From Hermodice carunculata (taxonomy: Eukaryota > Annelida > Polychaeta > Eunicida > Amphinomidae): DNA of 64,000 nt. Shown one piece after another: positions 1 to 12,149 of this stretch. Positions within the stretch are counted from its first letter, which is position 1. Each line of letters begins with the position of its first letter. A program made the translations under genes and the position numbers. The notes under the pieces are model-generated. The model saw only the letters and a program-made list of their open reading frames with translations, was not told the DNA's origin and made no database searches. The stretch covers positions 12,501 through 76,500 of the forward strand of contig CAXHWN010002730.1 of the NCBI GenBank assembly GCA_964020975.1, read 5' to 3'.

Positions 1-740
1 AAACAAATTGCCATAGTAATCGTTTCTGGTGACACCACTTTTATAATTTGACCCCGCTTGCATATCACCCTTGAACTGCGCTTAACACAGTTGAACCCCG
101 CGTTAAGACCAAGACCACCTTAGTAATGCGACCATCTCGCAAATATGGCCAGACTTGTAAGTAAATTCTTTTCTATGTGTCTGCACCAACGGTTTCAGAA
201 TGAAGACATCTCCAAAAAAGACCATTTTAGGTGTAACCACACGTGGTTTCGATAACGGATACCCAATCTATTTAGATAGAACATTACTGTGTCTGTTGTA
301 AATCATTTATCAAAACTTGCTTGTGTAAATTATCTCAATATGTTGGATATGGTTTTATTAACAACATAATATGCCAAGGCCGTTGAGTGGTTAGTGAATT
401 GCAGACAACAGATTGAGGAATTGTGCACTGTCATTGGATGCCTGGATTTCTGAAAAGCTTGTGATTGTAAGTTTAGTGTACTTATGAAAATAGATGTAAG
501 CGATGCCACTTTAATATCTGTCGAAAACATTGCGTTTTCTGTTAGAATATACTCGTACACAGTGCAAATGGTCAAATCATAATCTGTTTAAAAAAGCTCC
601 TTCCTTGATCCACACCATACCATCATTCGTGACAAGTAATAATTCCATATGGCCTTTAGTTTTTTCATGATTTTAGTAAGTAATTCCACCATAATATTTA
701 GTGCCTTTGGTAGTTTAAAAAGTTCCATGATATAAGTATC
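1..740. other. Intergenic, nothing recognised
   Basis: AT-rich sequence with only short open frames on both strands. I see no domain, repeat unit or RNA-like structure here. Confidence 0.5.
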
Positions 741-3700
741 CTGGTATGCTAAGGTCACTTTCTAATGTGTATTACCGCTACACGAATCACACCATACTTT
801 GTAATCATCGACAAGATATCACTGTCATCAACTGTTTACATACTGAGACCACATACACTGTGTTTGTGGCCTTGTATGTTCCAAGTTTTCCATTTGAGAT
901 TGCTGTCCATAAAGGCAGAAAGACCTCAAAATCTCATGGGCCCAGATATTATCAGCATTCTACAACTCCTAATGTTCCCCAGCTGCTGGATAAACAAGGT
1001 AAATGGTACAGTTAATCTAATTGGATACCATATGGGACTAAATGAACCTGACGATGTCTCGCAATTACGCAGAAAGAGAGATCAGCTACCAGCCCTGTTA
1101 CAAGTGGACCTTTTGACATATAAACATTAAAGCAGGGCACACAAGTTTTTGTGCCGTATCTTTACGTAAAGTAACAAGCACTTAATTGGGAAAGCACTTG
1201 GACCCATAGGTTGTTCCCCAGCAATATGCACCTTTGCCTTGAAACTAACATGAAGATATAGCATAAAGATGTAGGGTTACCTCAATGCCACTCTCTCAAT
1301 TCACACCAATCAAGAGAACTTTAAAGTGTGCACTGTGCCTCTTCATGCTCCTGATGCCATTGTGACCATAAAGAAAGTCTTGCATGTCAGGAAGTGAAGC
1401 TCAACTAAATATATGCCATTGCTGTCAAATGACCACTATAATACTCCAGAAATCACAACTGGAAAATTTCAGCATATTGATATGTTAAAGGGGCAGTGGG
1501 AGTATAAAAGGCTGATGGAACAGCATGATTCCCATATGTCATTAGCTATAGATCAGTTAAGAGCTCTGGCCCCTTTTGGATGAATATCAGAAATATCTAA
1601 ATCCTTGAGGGAAATAAACTCAATTTTTCTTGATAACATTCTATTTGAAGGTATGTAGTATGACCTGTCTGAAGGGCAAGTCACAATCATAAGAAGTTTT
1701 TGAAATATGACAGATTGAAAATTCTGCAACTGTTGAAATTTTGAAAGTTCTAGGCTGTTACAACAGCCATTTCCCTCCAGCAGGAGTATGGGCTAGATAA
1801 GCACGCATGTTTGTGGTTGGAGCTAATAGGTTTAGGTTTACACCAGTGGGACACAGTGTGCTAGCTGCAGAGCAACAGTAGATAATTGATCACAACTGGA
1901 CATATCATAGTTACGCTAAGATGATGTTTGGCATTCTTTTGTATGTGGACACAAAAAAAAGCAATAATAATTGTCTCAGGGTTTTGATGTTCACTGATGC
2001 CAATAGAACTATAAAGTGTATTTACAGTACTTTCATAACTTCATTGTTATCATGCAGTGTGTGCTGTTCAAAAAATCTGCATTTTGGCATACTAGTATAT
2101 ACATGTATTAGCAATGGACAGAGTTCCCTTTCTGTCTCTCATGTACATGAGAGAATGCAAAGCCTACTGAAAACAAGTTGAGGTTAAATATTCAATAAAT
2201 GAACAAAATAATAAGGATGAAAACCATTCATATTAGTATTAAAACTGTGTTCACCATATCATATATATACACACAGTACACGTAGTGTACATGCTATACT
2301 GTCACATATAAGACACATTTTTTCTTTCTTTCTTTCTTTTTTTTTTTTTTTTTGTAGTCCTGGCTGACAAAATCTACTCAAGTGCATAGTGTAAAAAGAA
2401 TTTTCACACGAAATTTTGTCAGTGTTTCATTCCCATATAGGTCACATTTTGCCGGATTAGGTAGCCAGCATCTGACAAGGTCTGACAAATTTCAGCACAG
2501 AGTCTGATATGCATATAGTCTATGTGTTACTGTCACATATTAGACACAGATACACACGTATTTGCCGATTGAACAATATATGTTTTCATTATGTGGCTTG
2601 TGTCAACTGTACTGCCCATCCCTGGGTCTGGTCTGTATGGTACAAACCCCCCTACTGTGAGTAAACCGCCAGTCTGATAAGGAGTTAATTGATTCCATCT
2701 TGATATGGTGTGCAGGGAGACTTGTTAGCTGCTAACAACTTTTGCCCCTTTAAGCTCTTCACGGTGGTCCACATAGAAATTCTATGAGATGGATATGTCA
2801 CTGATCAAGATCTTTAAAGTGCAAGGAAAATGCAATAGAGGACCTATAGTTTTTTTATAGGGCATATGGCCACTTTATGTTGAGCAGATGAAGAAGAAAA
2901 TCATGGACTAAACTCACACATTTGAGATATTCTAATCTTTACTTTGAGATCCCTTTAAAATATAGAGGAATGGGTATCTTAATGGTTCAGAAAAGTGGTT
3001 TGCAGTTCCTCATAGGGACCTCAAGACTTGACTACCTCAGACAATGTGTGAGAATGAATGTCCTTCATGGTAGCCTCCAAGTATGTAAGTACTGCATATC
3101 CAGGTTAGAATGAAAAATGTTCAACCTGAATTTTTTTTACTAGCATGCAAACACTGGTACTGAACATAGTGGCCCCAGACTGATGTCCAGTAATTCGAGT
3201 GACCAAGTCTTTCAAGACCATCATGGAGCAACCAATAGCATGCTGTTGCTTCCTTGGATGTAGAGATAAACATTGCAAGCTTGTTGTCTCATCCATAAGT
3301 CCACATTATGAAGATCCCATAAATCCTGAATTCCCTGTGCAATCCGAGGACATATAGACCACTCCATGTCTATGATCTGCATATGCCTGCCTTGACATTT
3401 AGTGACGCTGAAATATGACGAGTTTCCAGAGCATGTGATGCTCCAAGCACAACACCAGGATTTTCATGGTGAATGAAAACAGCTGGTGGGAGGATGTGCC
3501 TCTCTGCTCATTGGTGTACAGTGTAGGCTACTGTTGTTTAATGTCTGACAATACATGCTTCTCTTAATGAAACTTCATCAGAGTTGGTTGGGTGGCATCC
3601 AGCTTCATTCAGTTTATAATGTAAAGCCCCCCCCCCCCCGTAGAAGTCAGCTGTGCTGGGCTATCAGAGAGTCCAACTGGGTACCATTACTAGTCTGTAG

Positions 3701-5070
3701 TCAGAATTGTGTGATTTTCAAAAGAATGCAGAAACATCCTGATCATCATATTGGTCCAGCAGGAGCTCTATTCCAGTGCTCTGTGATCCTGTTGATGAGT
3801 CAGGATTTTCTATGAAAGGGATCTATTTACATGTTACATTTGTCTTTCTAAATACTCAGTCTTACAGTTCGAAGGTTAACCCTGGTACTTGGGTGGATTT
3901 GAGGCATGCAAAACTATGGGAACCTGCTTCTTAGCCAACACTTTGGCAATGGTGTTTAGAGCACTCTCCTGTTACCATTTGTCCAGGTACACCACAGAGT
4001 GTCACTATGTAATCTGAGCCTACCTTTATGATTGGAGGATTATTGGTATCCTTTCGTTGGCAAATACTGTGACAGAGCCATTTTCTGAAACTATAGCTGT
4101 CCCTGAAAAATCTTTATTTTGCAATCAAAGGCAGTGCACTAAGCCACCAATGCCAAAGGCTGGGATAACTCAAGGCCCCCCCCCCTCATTTTTTTTATTA
4201 TTGTCAGATGTAGATGTAATGTTATCAATTTGGGAAAATGAAAGTTGTACACACTGCATCAAAAATGGAGAGGTCAAAACCATGTGTGAGCATCATGTTT
4301 AAACATAGTCAAAACATCATTTGTCACAGACAATAAAGTCCTGGCCTTCTTGTCAATTGACAAAAATGTTTTTGTTGAGCTAGAAGAAGCAAAGCTTTGG
4401 GGGTACTTGGTACCACCCATGATATTAAATTGGACTCAGCAGAATCTGAAGTCCTGCTCCCATGCATCGCTATAGCCACCATCAGAGTCAGTCTGTACTT
4501 TGTTGAGGACACTATTGAGACACCAAGCTGGGTGGGAAGAAAGGGACATACAATACAACTTGAAAACCTTGCTCAAGAATAATCAGGCACACTAAGTTTG
4601 TCATTGTCATCAAGAAATGATGGTACTGGGGACACAGATCAATCTGAGGATTTTACTGACACCATGCAAAGAATTAGCAACATGGATTGTGATTGTGGAA
4701 GCGTCAGCTATGACATGACCAAGATCACATGACTTTGATGGGCTGAAACGATTCTCAGCATAGTACCAGCATCAGAGGATGATGGCTGTGACACGTTTGT
4801 CTTGGACTTCGACCACTTGAGACCAACTCCAATCACTGCAGCATGATCATCCAGGTGCCACATTTGTAACTGGATTCCTCACCATGACTTGATCCTACTG
4901 CAAACAAGCAAATAATGTCAGGAATTTAACTGATGGAGAAAATTTTACAGCCAGCTGCTAATTCCACCCAGTATCCACATCTTCCACTGCAGGAACCACC
5001 ATGGATGACTCATGTTGAGTAGGTAAATCGACTCCTTCAGAGCCACCAAAAAGCTAAAAAACCACATATT
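741..5070. other. Unclassified region with scattered weakly coding-like stretches
   Basis: Several open stretches of 60-120 codons occur on both strands (for example 765-1130 plus, 3105-3296 minus, 4057-4302 plus, 4397-4582 plus), but none carries a motif I can name. Both strands look equally plausible as protein, which is typical of an old, mutated coding repeat. A T-tract lies at about 2327-2353 and C-tracts at about 3627 and 4177. This could be a decayed transposon or low-constraint intergenic DNA; the sequence alone does not decide. Confidence 0.3.
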
Positions 5071-5646
5071 CTTGGGTAACAACCGTGTCTAGAATCACGT
5101 CTAGAAGGGTGCCTTGAACTATGAGATGATGAATAAAAATCAAGAATGATGATTAGAACTCTGATCTCCTACCAAAGGAGACAGGTCATTCATGCTCAAT
5201 TGATTCCTCACAAGATGTACCTCTAGTCATCAATGCAGGATGCCACCTGCATGACAAAAAGACTTGACTGCTACTTCAGCCACTGAAGCTGCAATTTCAC
5301 TACTGGGCATGGGCTTTTGACAAGTAGTAAGTGCACTATCATCTACCACAGAAACAGTAACTTGGGTAACAACCCTGTCTAGAATCACGTCTAGAAGGGT
5401 GCCTTAAACTATGAGATGATGAATAAAAATCAAGAATGATTAGAACTCTGATCTCCTACCAAAGGAGACAGGTCATTCATGCTCAATTGATTCCTCACAA
5501 GATGTACCTCTAGTCATCAATGCAGGATGCCACCTGCATGACAAAAAGACTTGACTGCTACTTCAGCCACTGAAGCTGCAATTTCACTACTGGGCATGGG
5601 CTTTTGACAAGTAGTAAGTGCATCATCTACCACAGAAACAGTAACT
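5071..5646. repeat. Tandem duplication of a 290-bp unit
   Basis: The segment 5071-5360 is repeated immediately as 5361-5646. Both copies start with cttgggtaacaacc and end near accacagaaacagtaa. They differ by one early substitution (cgtgtct versus cctgtct), another shortly after, a 3-base deletion after caagaatgat and a small deletion near gtgcactatc. The high identity marks this as a recent local duplication. No open frame spans the unit. Confidence 0.93.
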
Positions 5647-8600
5647 TGGAAAATTACAGGTTGGGACTAGAAATGCACAACAGCATTCACTGGTTCATCT
5701 TGAAATGCTGGGTCCACAGTCTGGCATCCTGCCAACACTTGGTGTGGAGTTTGGCCAGTGAGGGATCCATAACGTAGTTCCCAATTAACCCAGCCCAAGC
5801 TGACTCCCGGCTCGTAGGTGCTGGGACCAAGTCGTTCAACTTTAAACAAGGGCAGGAATTTACAGAGCTGGCCATGAGCCAAACCAAAGTCTGGCAAATC
5901 AACTGACTATTGTGGCCAGCTCTTGCGTTTGGTCTGAGGCTCTTACTGAGTAGTGAGACCATTATGGGTCAATATCATAGTCGAAAATCAGACCAAGGCG
6001 AATATTGAAAGATGATAAGATGTCATATTGACAACATAGAAATAATGACTGTCATGAAAAATACAAGTGGACGACAGTTTTCAACAGTATTAGCGAAGCT
6101 GCACCGATAATCCAAGCAAACAATAAGTATCTTTGATCAAAATTCTTCCGTCTTCAAACAAGCCAGGTTGAAATCCAGAAGTTCATGGTGGATATACCAA
6201 CAACTTTATGATATTTTTATCCATCACGTAATGTATATGAAATGCAGTATGAAGGAAAACTTCTCTCTCCTAACTTGAGACAGGTATCAGCAAAGATTAG
6301 TCGTAGTTTAAAACGATTTGATGCTAGCAACTCTCAACTTTAAGAAAATCTTGCCTGATACACATCTCACATCCACTTAATATCTAAATAATCTATTTTC
6401 ATTTTTACACTGAAACTACAGAAACAATCGTCTTAATTTCATTTTCTAATATCCCTGTGTCATACATTTTTGACAGAGCAGTGAATGATGTGCGTCAAAG
6501 TCGTCAAAATCAGTGCATACTCTGGCAAAGGCAAATAACCATGACACATAAACACCATAAACTGGCCTGAGTGGAATATTACTATTACTAATATTACTAC
6601 TACATGGGAGAATTTACCATGTGAAATTCAAAATAATCACGTTTGTCATATAATTTGAACTTCAATTTAATATTATCATTTGGTCTAGGAATGAACATTT
6701 CATGCCATTTTGTTTTGGTTTCTTTTAATTCCAAATCATTAGGGTATATTTGTAAAATATACTCTAAAAAGTGTTAATTATTGGTTCTTAGGATTCATAA
6801 ACCTTGGATGTAGGGATGGGAAAGAATTTTTAAAGGAGCTGGAATTAAAGAAACTTTGACAGAAAAAACAACAGCCATTTTGGCATGTTTTAATTTCGCC
6901 TTCTTTTTCAATTCAAAACACATATCTCCAGTGCTTAACAGTCAAACAGAAACAATGTTAACCAGGAAGGTCTTGAGAACACATATACACATAGGTGTCA
7001 CAAGGTGCACCAGGGTGACTCTGCTTTTCACAACACCACTTGTACCTAACATTACATTTACCAACAGGCTGGCCACTTGCAAGTAAGCCCAACTGACTTG
7101 TCAGTCAGCCCAGCTTGTGTAGTGATGCCTTTTCCAGCATCTGTCAATCATCCACATTCACCTTTTTGCATTTTTTCCAATTTCCAAAACTTTGATGGAT
7201 CCTTTTTAAACGTAATGGAATATTACCTTGGCAGGATCTCTACTAGTTCATATTGTCACAAATAAGAAATTTTTGAATATCTGTGGCTTTTTGTTCATTT
7301 TGTGTCAAAATCTTTGAAATCGTCCGGCCAAATGCTTTGAAATTGCGAAGGAACACTTCTATCTACATTTCTTACATGCTGCATTTTATTTTCCATTTTT
7401 CATAAACTTTTGTGTGTTTCTGATATTTTTTACTCCTTCTTCAAAACCGTCACACACGTTATGCAGTAAAGTGGTGTTATTGTACCTTGTTGATGGATCA
7501 ACAAAATTGTTCACTGGTGGTTTTGCTCTGGATCCCTGATTTTCTAGGAATTTCTCAAATTGGGTACTTTTTCGTTCCTACCCGCATTCTAGTGAATTCT
7601 TTGCAAGTCAAAGGTAATTCAAATTTTTGATTTCTCTAAAACTGTTGACACACTAAATGAAAATCTTTGAGAATAAATCAGGTTCCTACCAAAATAGTTC
7701 AAAATGTCAAACGTAATTGATTTTTGGAATTTCAATTCAATTTTGTGTCCATTTTGTCAACATTTTACAAATATGAAAAAGCTTTCTTTTCCGAAACACC
7801 AGGACCAATAGCTTGGACATTGTATGAGAGTACATCTGGGTACTCCTAAACATTCAGTTGTTCGTCATGTGACCCTGCAATTGTTTTCTATATTTTTAAA
7901 TGAATTTTTGTGTTTTTTGCAATTTTCGACTTTTCCCAAACCACAAACTGATTTCTCTTCAAACTCAGCAGGGATGTGCCATGACTCAATTTACATGCCA
8001 TTTATTCCCTTGATGGTGCTGTTGTCCTTTCGTGATTGTTAGCAATTTTTCAAAAATCATGAATCAGTAAGGGCACATGGGCATATTTGCATTGTTACTA
8101 CAGCTGAACAGCAAATTTGATATAGTGGCATGAATCTCGGTAATGGTGGATTATAGGCCCATGGGCACTATGGGGTTTCTTTTGTTGTGGGTAATGCTGA
8201 AGTTTAAGTTAACTTGAAAGGTCAATTTGACGTATTAACATAACTTGACAGTGGTGGATCTTGTCACTTTAACTTGAGAAACAATGAGTCCCAAACTGAA
8301 CATTTCATATTGCAAACAGTGAAGTTCCTCCAAAAGGCCAGCCTGGCAGTGCATATGGGTGACATCCATGTCATATAGTCAAGGTAACAGGACACCCTTG
8401 CTAGTTGCATAGGTCCCATCGTATTAGCAGAATTACGTCAGTCAACTATAACGTGAATGTTGTACATGGTAATGGTCCTGTATAAGGGCTAAAATGAGAT
8501 TCACATAGTTGAAATAACTGATTTTCGAAAGTAACGGGATTTTGTTTAGTGTGTAAAGTGTTTCGAGTTATAAATTGAGTACTGTCCAGCCATCATTTTG

Positions 8601-9315
8601 AGTGATCATCTTGTAACTATTGAGCCTGTACTTAGATATTTGCTCATGATGGTCTTCAAGAAGGGTGGGTGATCTAATTCAGAAGATGACGGACGGAACC
8701 ACTTCAGGCAGGGCACCCAAGGTCAGCTGAGTACATCACTGTCACAGTACTCTTGACTGATGTTAAATAAAACTCACTCGCATTTTAACTTTGTGCATGT
8801 CCTTCCATCCTGTACATAAATTAAAAGCACTCAAATGCAACTTTACAGAAATCTTTGAAGTTAGAAGCAATGTGCTTGGAAGGCTTTCTTCAATTGGAAC
8901 GTTGTTGGAGCAATCATTCATCTTTTTAGATGTACAGAGCTTGATTCATAAAATTGCTCATGGTAGATTATTATATTGAAATGTGCAAACCCACTTAGTC
9001 GTTTTCTTTCTGAGATACAGAGGGACATGATCTGCCCAATTTGCAACAAAAAAGACACCCCTTTTATACCAAAAAATTACCCACAAGGGGAACAGAGTAT
9101 AAGAACCGAAAGCATTCCTTGTACAAGTTGGGATTGTTCACATAGGGGTATCCTCGGTGTGTTGTTGATATCAACAATCACGTAACACAAATGTTTATAT
9201 GCTGATATGAGGTTAATTCACATTTTTTTGATAGAGTGATCATTCAGAAGTTTCTGGAACATTAAGCATGAAATATATTAGTATATTTGTATATAAGGCA
9301 CCTTACATCATAAGA
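5647..9315. other. Intergenic, nothing firmly recognised
   Basis: Short open frames only, including overlapping minus-strand frames at 5667-5962 and plus-strand frames at 6856-7265 and 8791-9185. None shows a recognisable motif. Base composition is AT-rich, with many short T and A runs. No convincing repeat or RNA gene was seen. Confidence 0.4.
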
Positions 9316-9747
9316 AGAGCAGTAATGGGATCTTCATTTTTAACAGAATTATTGTGTTTTAGAATGAAGAGCACGTAGGTCAATATCTTTTGGGCAAAAG
9401 CATTTTCCTTATATATAAACTTTTTACCAATTGAATAAATTTATGGGCCTGTGATTCTGCAGATCCATCATAATCGAGCCAGAAAGCACTCTTGCAGTTA
9501 CAAAAATGATAAAGGAGTAAGGTGAGCATCATGTTTTGGATAATTTGGGTATTTCATTCGGTGAACCATAGTAAATATACCTGAATATTTCACCCATCGT
9601 AGTATCAAGTGTCTTTATTGTCTCTGGCGTATAATCCAAGTTATGAGTCCTATACCATAAGTGCATAGCATAACTATCATGCCAATTCCAGATCTTACCA
9701 TTTGTATAAATCCAATCTCTGTCAAACCAGTTAGGCTTGTGGATAGG
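9316..9747 (-). pseudogene. Partial duplicate of the neighbouring glycosyltransferase 3' end
   Basis: This segment matches 10503-10936, the last 72 codons of the adjacent glycosyltransferase plus about 210 bp of downstream sequence. The reading frame from 9747 down to the stop at 9529-9531 stays open and gives the same C-terminus except one Lys to Glu change. By eye there are 5 differences in the coding part, 4 of them silent, whereas the 3' flank differs at roughly one site in six. The fragment has no start codon, TM segment or DXD motif, so it cannot make an enzyme. The missing 5' part is replaced by a LINE 3' end, which suggests that a former full tandem copy was cut down by a LINE-associated deletion. 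Confidence 0.9.
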
Positions 9748-10502
9748 TATTGGAAGATTACTTTACTTGCTAGGATCAGGATGGGTTGCATCCAGCTGAA
9801 TCGACAGGCATAAAATAGGACTCTTTAGTGCCCCTGCCTGCATATATGGTGCGCCTGCTGAAACGTTTTTTTCATTATTTTTTGAGTGCCCAAATTACGT
9901 TATTCAAAGAAATACATTATAATTAATAATCTTACCACTTGCATCTTTCACTCTAAATACCTTATAGTATGGAAGTCATTAATGTTTGAAAGCAAACAAC
10001 AAAATTATATTCAGGCAACACAAATTTTTTATTTTTCAGTCAGGAAGATTCAAACCACCTTAAATTAACCAAACCATATCCAGTCCTGATCAACAGAACA
10101 ATGTTTTAAGTTTGAATATTTCTTTGTCAACATAGGTTATTACAGCTATACTTCTGACCAAGCAACTGGAAGCCCCTCTATCCATACTATATATGTTACC
10201 CGTCTAATCTTCTCACTGTAATGTCTGTGTTACTGTTTTGTCCTGTCACTTGTGCTTCTTTCCTTTCCCTTTTTAAGATGCTTAATATTATTGCACATGA
10301 TACGAATACTCTTAATTACCGAGTGACTTGAGTTATACACATTGCATGTAATATTGTTCCTGATTGTAACATAAGTATAATTGTCTTCAACAGCAATAAC
10401 TATATTCATTTACATTTCTATTCCACGAGAGGAATTTGTGTGGGCATGGTGCCTCCTTTCAAATCGTTTTTTTAAAATAAGAAATGAATAAACCAAAAAA
10501 AA
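9748..10502 (+). mobile_element. 5'-truncated LINE, 3' end with poly-A tail
   Basis: The plus strand reads RIRMGC then QLN, followed in another frame by YGAPAETFFHYF. Together these resemble the C-terminal region of some LINE proteins, with an R-x-R-M-GC segment and a Cys/His zinc-knuckle-like segment ending in FHYF. A further open stretch at 9886-10068 fits the extreme C-terminus. After an untranslated tail comes a polyadenylation-like aataaa and an A-run ending at about 10501. The copy is frame-broken and keeps only the last part of the element. It sits exactly between the two homologous glycosyltransferase 3' segments, with the A-tail touching the start of the second. Confidence 0.7.
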
Positions 10503-10715
10503 AAGCAGTAATGGGTTCTTTATTTTTAACAGAATTATTCTGTTTTTGAACGAGGAGCACGTGTGTCAATATCATTTGGGAAAAAGCGTTTTCCTTATGA
10601 ATGAACTATTTTCCTATTTTAATACATTTATGGACCTGTGATTCTTGAGATCTGTCATAACTGAGCAGGAGAGCAGACTTGCAGTTACAGAAATGATAAA
10701 GGAGTAAGGTGAGCA
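10503..10715 (-). other. 3' flank / probable 3' UTR of the glycosyltransferase
   Basis: This stretch directly follows the stop codon of the minus-strand gene and is duplicated at 9316-9528. It is far less conserved between the copies than the coding part, as expected for untranslated sequence. No unambiguous polyadenylation signal was located on the minus strand. Confidence 0.5.
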
Positions 10716-11759
10716 TCATGTTTTGGATAATTTGGGTATTTTATTTGGTGAACCATAGTAAATATACCTGAATATTTCACCCATCGTAGTATCAAGTGTC
10801 TTTATAGTCTCTGGCGTATAATCCAAGTTATGAGTCCTATACCATAAGTGCATAGCATAACTATCATGCCAATTCCAGATCTTTCCATTTGTATAAATCC
10901 AATCTCTGTCAAACCAGTTAGGCTTATGGATAGTGTCCTTTTCAATGTGTATCAGGTCTCGGTGTTTCAAGGCCAGCTCCATAGGTAGTATCACAGAGTG
11001 GTGATTCCAGAGTGAGTCATCAAACGTTTTGTAGGATTCATACCAAATGTTGAGAAAAGATGCATTGGCGACAGAGATGATGACTCCGTTTCCAAGGAGA
11101 TTGTAATTCTCCTCTCCCATTGTTGTTGGATACACCAATAGTGGATCCCAAGATTTGAGGGCTATTACATCAAGGTCCAAATAAATACCGCCATACTTCA
11201 TCACCGCCTCCAGGCGGACAATATCTGACTGATGTTCCTCAACAGCAATTATTTTGTCAAAAATCTTTGTTGGAGGTTTTCGGTAAATCATGTGAATATT
11301 TTTTACTCTTTGTAGAATGTATTTCCACCATATCCCGCGTGGCAGAAACTCGTACCAGAACATTATTTTATTTGGCTTGATGTGCCTTTTAATGGCTAAA
11401 AGACATATCACATGATGAAAACGGAAATGAAGTCTTTTTTTGCTATACCAAGTTAAATGGACGACTTTTGGCACTTGTTGGTTTCGAGGTAAAATTGGAG
11501 GTCCAATAATGGAATTTCTATTCTTTGCCGTGAGTGTTCTTGTTGGCAAGGCAGATGTAGCAATTGCACTGGGAATGCTAGGAATGCTATTGTAGGTGCT
11601 GTTGAGCAATGTTACGTTGTATACTGTACCGATTATGTAACTACGTGAGGTCTCCAGGAATCCTTTGTAAAAGCCAACCATTATAGTTGTCATCATGGCA
11701 CAGCAAAGCAGAAAAATTCGCAATACAATAGGCCTTGGTAAAAGTGATTTCATGGTCAT
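10716..11759 (-). CDS. Golgi type II membrane glycosyltransferase (GT32 / Gly_transf_sug type)
   Basis: A glycosyltransferase of the DXD-containing sugar-binding family (Pfam Gly_transf_sug), which in animals includes alpha-1,4-galactosyl- and N-acetylglucosaminyl-transferases. Such enzymes move a sugar from a nucleotide donor to a glycan in the Golgi. I start at the Met at 11759 (347 aa); the frame stays open to a Met at 11822, but a splice-acceptor-like ctattgtag lies in that extension. A short basic N-terminus is followed by a hydrophobic anchor (about residues 10-31), a Ser/Thr/Asn-rich stem with NVT and NST glycosylation sequons, and a catalytic domain beginning near VPKVVHLTWYS. The hallmark is EHQSDIVRLEAVMKYGGIYLDLD, shown here as EHQSDIVRLE plus YGGIYLDLD, with the metal-binding DLD. 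The C-terminal FDRDW and YYGSP segments are complete. One uninterrupted exon covers the protein; donor and acceptor are unknown. A partial copy lies just downstream. Confidence 0.88.
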   Translation of the reverse strand: MTMKSLLPRPIVLRIFLLCCAMMTTIMVGFYKGFLETSRSYIIGTVYNVTLLNSTYNSIPSIPSAIATSALPTRTLTAKNRNSIIGPPILPRNQQVPKVVHLTWYSKKRLHFRFHHVICLLAIKRHIKPNKIMFWYEFLPRGIWWKYILQRVKNIHMIYRKPPTKIFDKIIAVEEHQSDIVRLEAVMKYGGIYLDLDVIALKSWDPLLVYPTTMGEENYNLLGNGVIISVANASFLNIWYESYKTFDDSLWNHHSVILPMELALKHRDLIHIEKDTIHKPNWFDRDWIYTNGKIWNWHDSYAMHLWYRTHNLDYTPETIKTLDTTMGEIFRYIYYGSPNKIPKLSKT

Positions 11760-11794
11760 CTTCTTGCCCTTTTCTGATACAGTTAACTCTCTCA

Positions 11795-11815
11795 ATCTCA
11801 ACCTACAATAGATAA
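11795..11815 (-). promoter_or_regulatory. Possible 3' splice site upstream of the glycosyltransferase start
   Basis: Reading the minus strand, a pyrimidine-leaning tract ends in tattgtag just before gttgagattg, with the AG at 11804-11803. If used, it would join a 5' untranslated exon to the coding exon and remove the upstream in-frame ATG at 11822. The polypyrimidine tract is weak, so this is only a candidate. Confidence 0.35.
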
Positions 11816-11822
11816 TTGTCAT

Positions 11823-12149
11823 AACATTAAAGTGAGGCGATCTATTTGGTTTGACAATAGCAAAATACCTATAATTGCTTTCCTGGAAGAGTTATGGAAG
11901 TTAGATACAATTGTTTCTTTGTAGAAGATGCCTGCTAAACAGAGCAATCGCCATGTTTACACCACTTCATCTGATCTGTCCTTTTGGTTCATGGTTACTG
12001 TTTTAGCGCTTATAAAACATGACTCAATTTTCAGTTGGTCTGAGGTTGGTTTCAAAGCAAGTGGATATATATAGTTGTTAAACTCTCCCAAGCATATGGG
12101 CTTTATTCTAAGGTCAATGTTTAGTGCATAGGAGGACTTTTGGTCTGCA
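11823..12149. other. Upstream region of the glycosyltransferase, nothing definite
   Basis: No clear TATA box or conserved block was identified. Open frames on the minus strand here are antisense to the fossil element that begins at about 12150. Confidence 0.35.

Noticed and set aside
5071-5646. LTR pair of a small retroelement
   Set aside because: The copies are directly adjacent with no internal region and lack TG...CA ends, so simple tandem duplication fits better.
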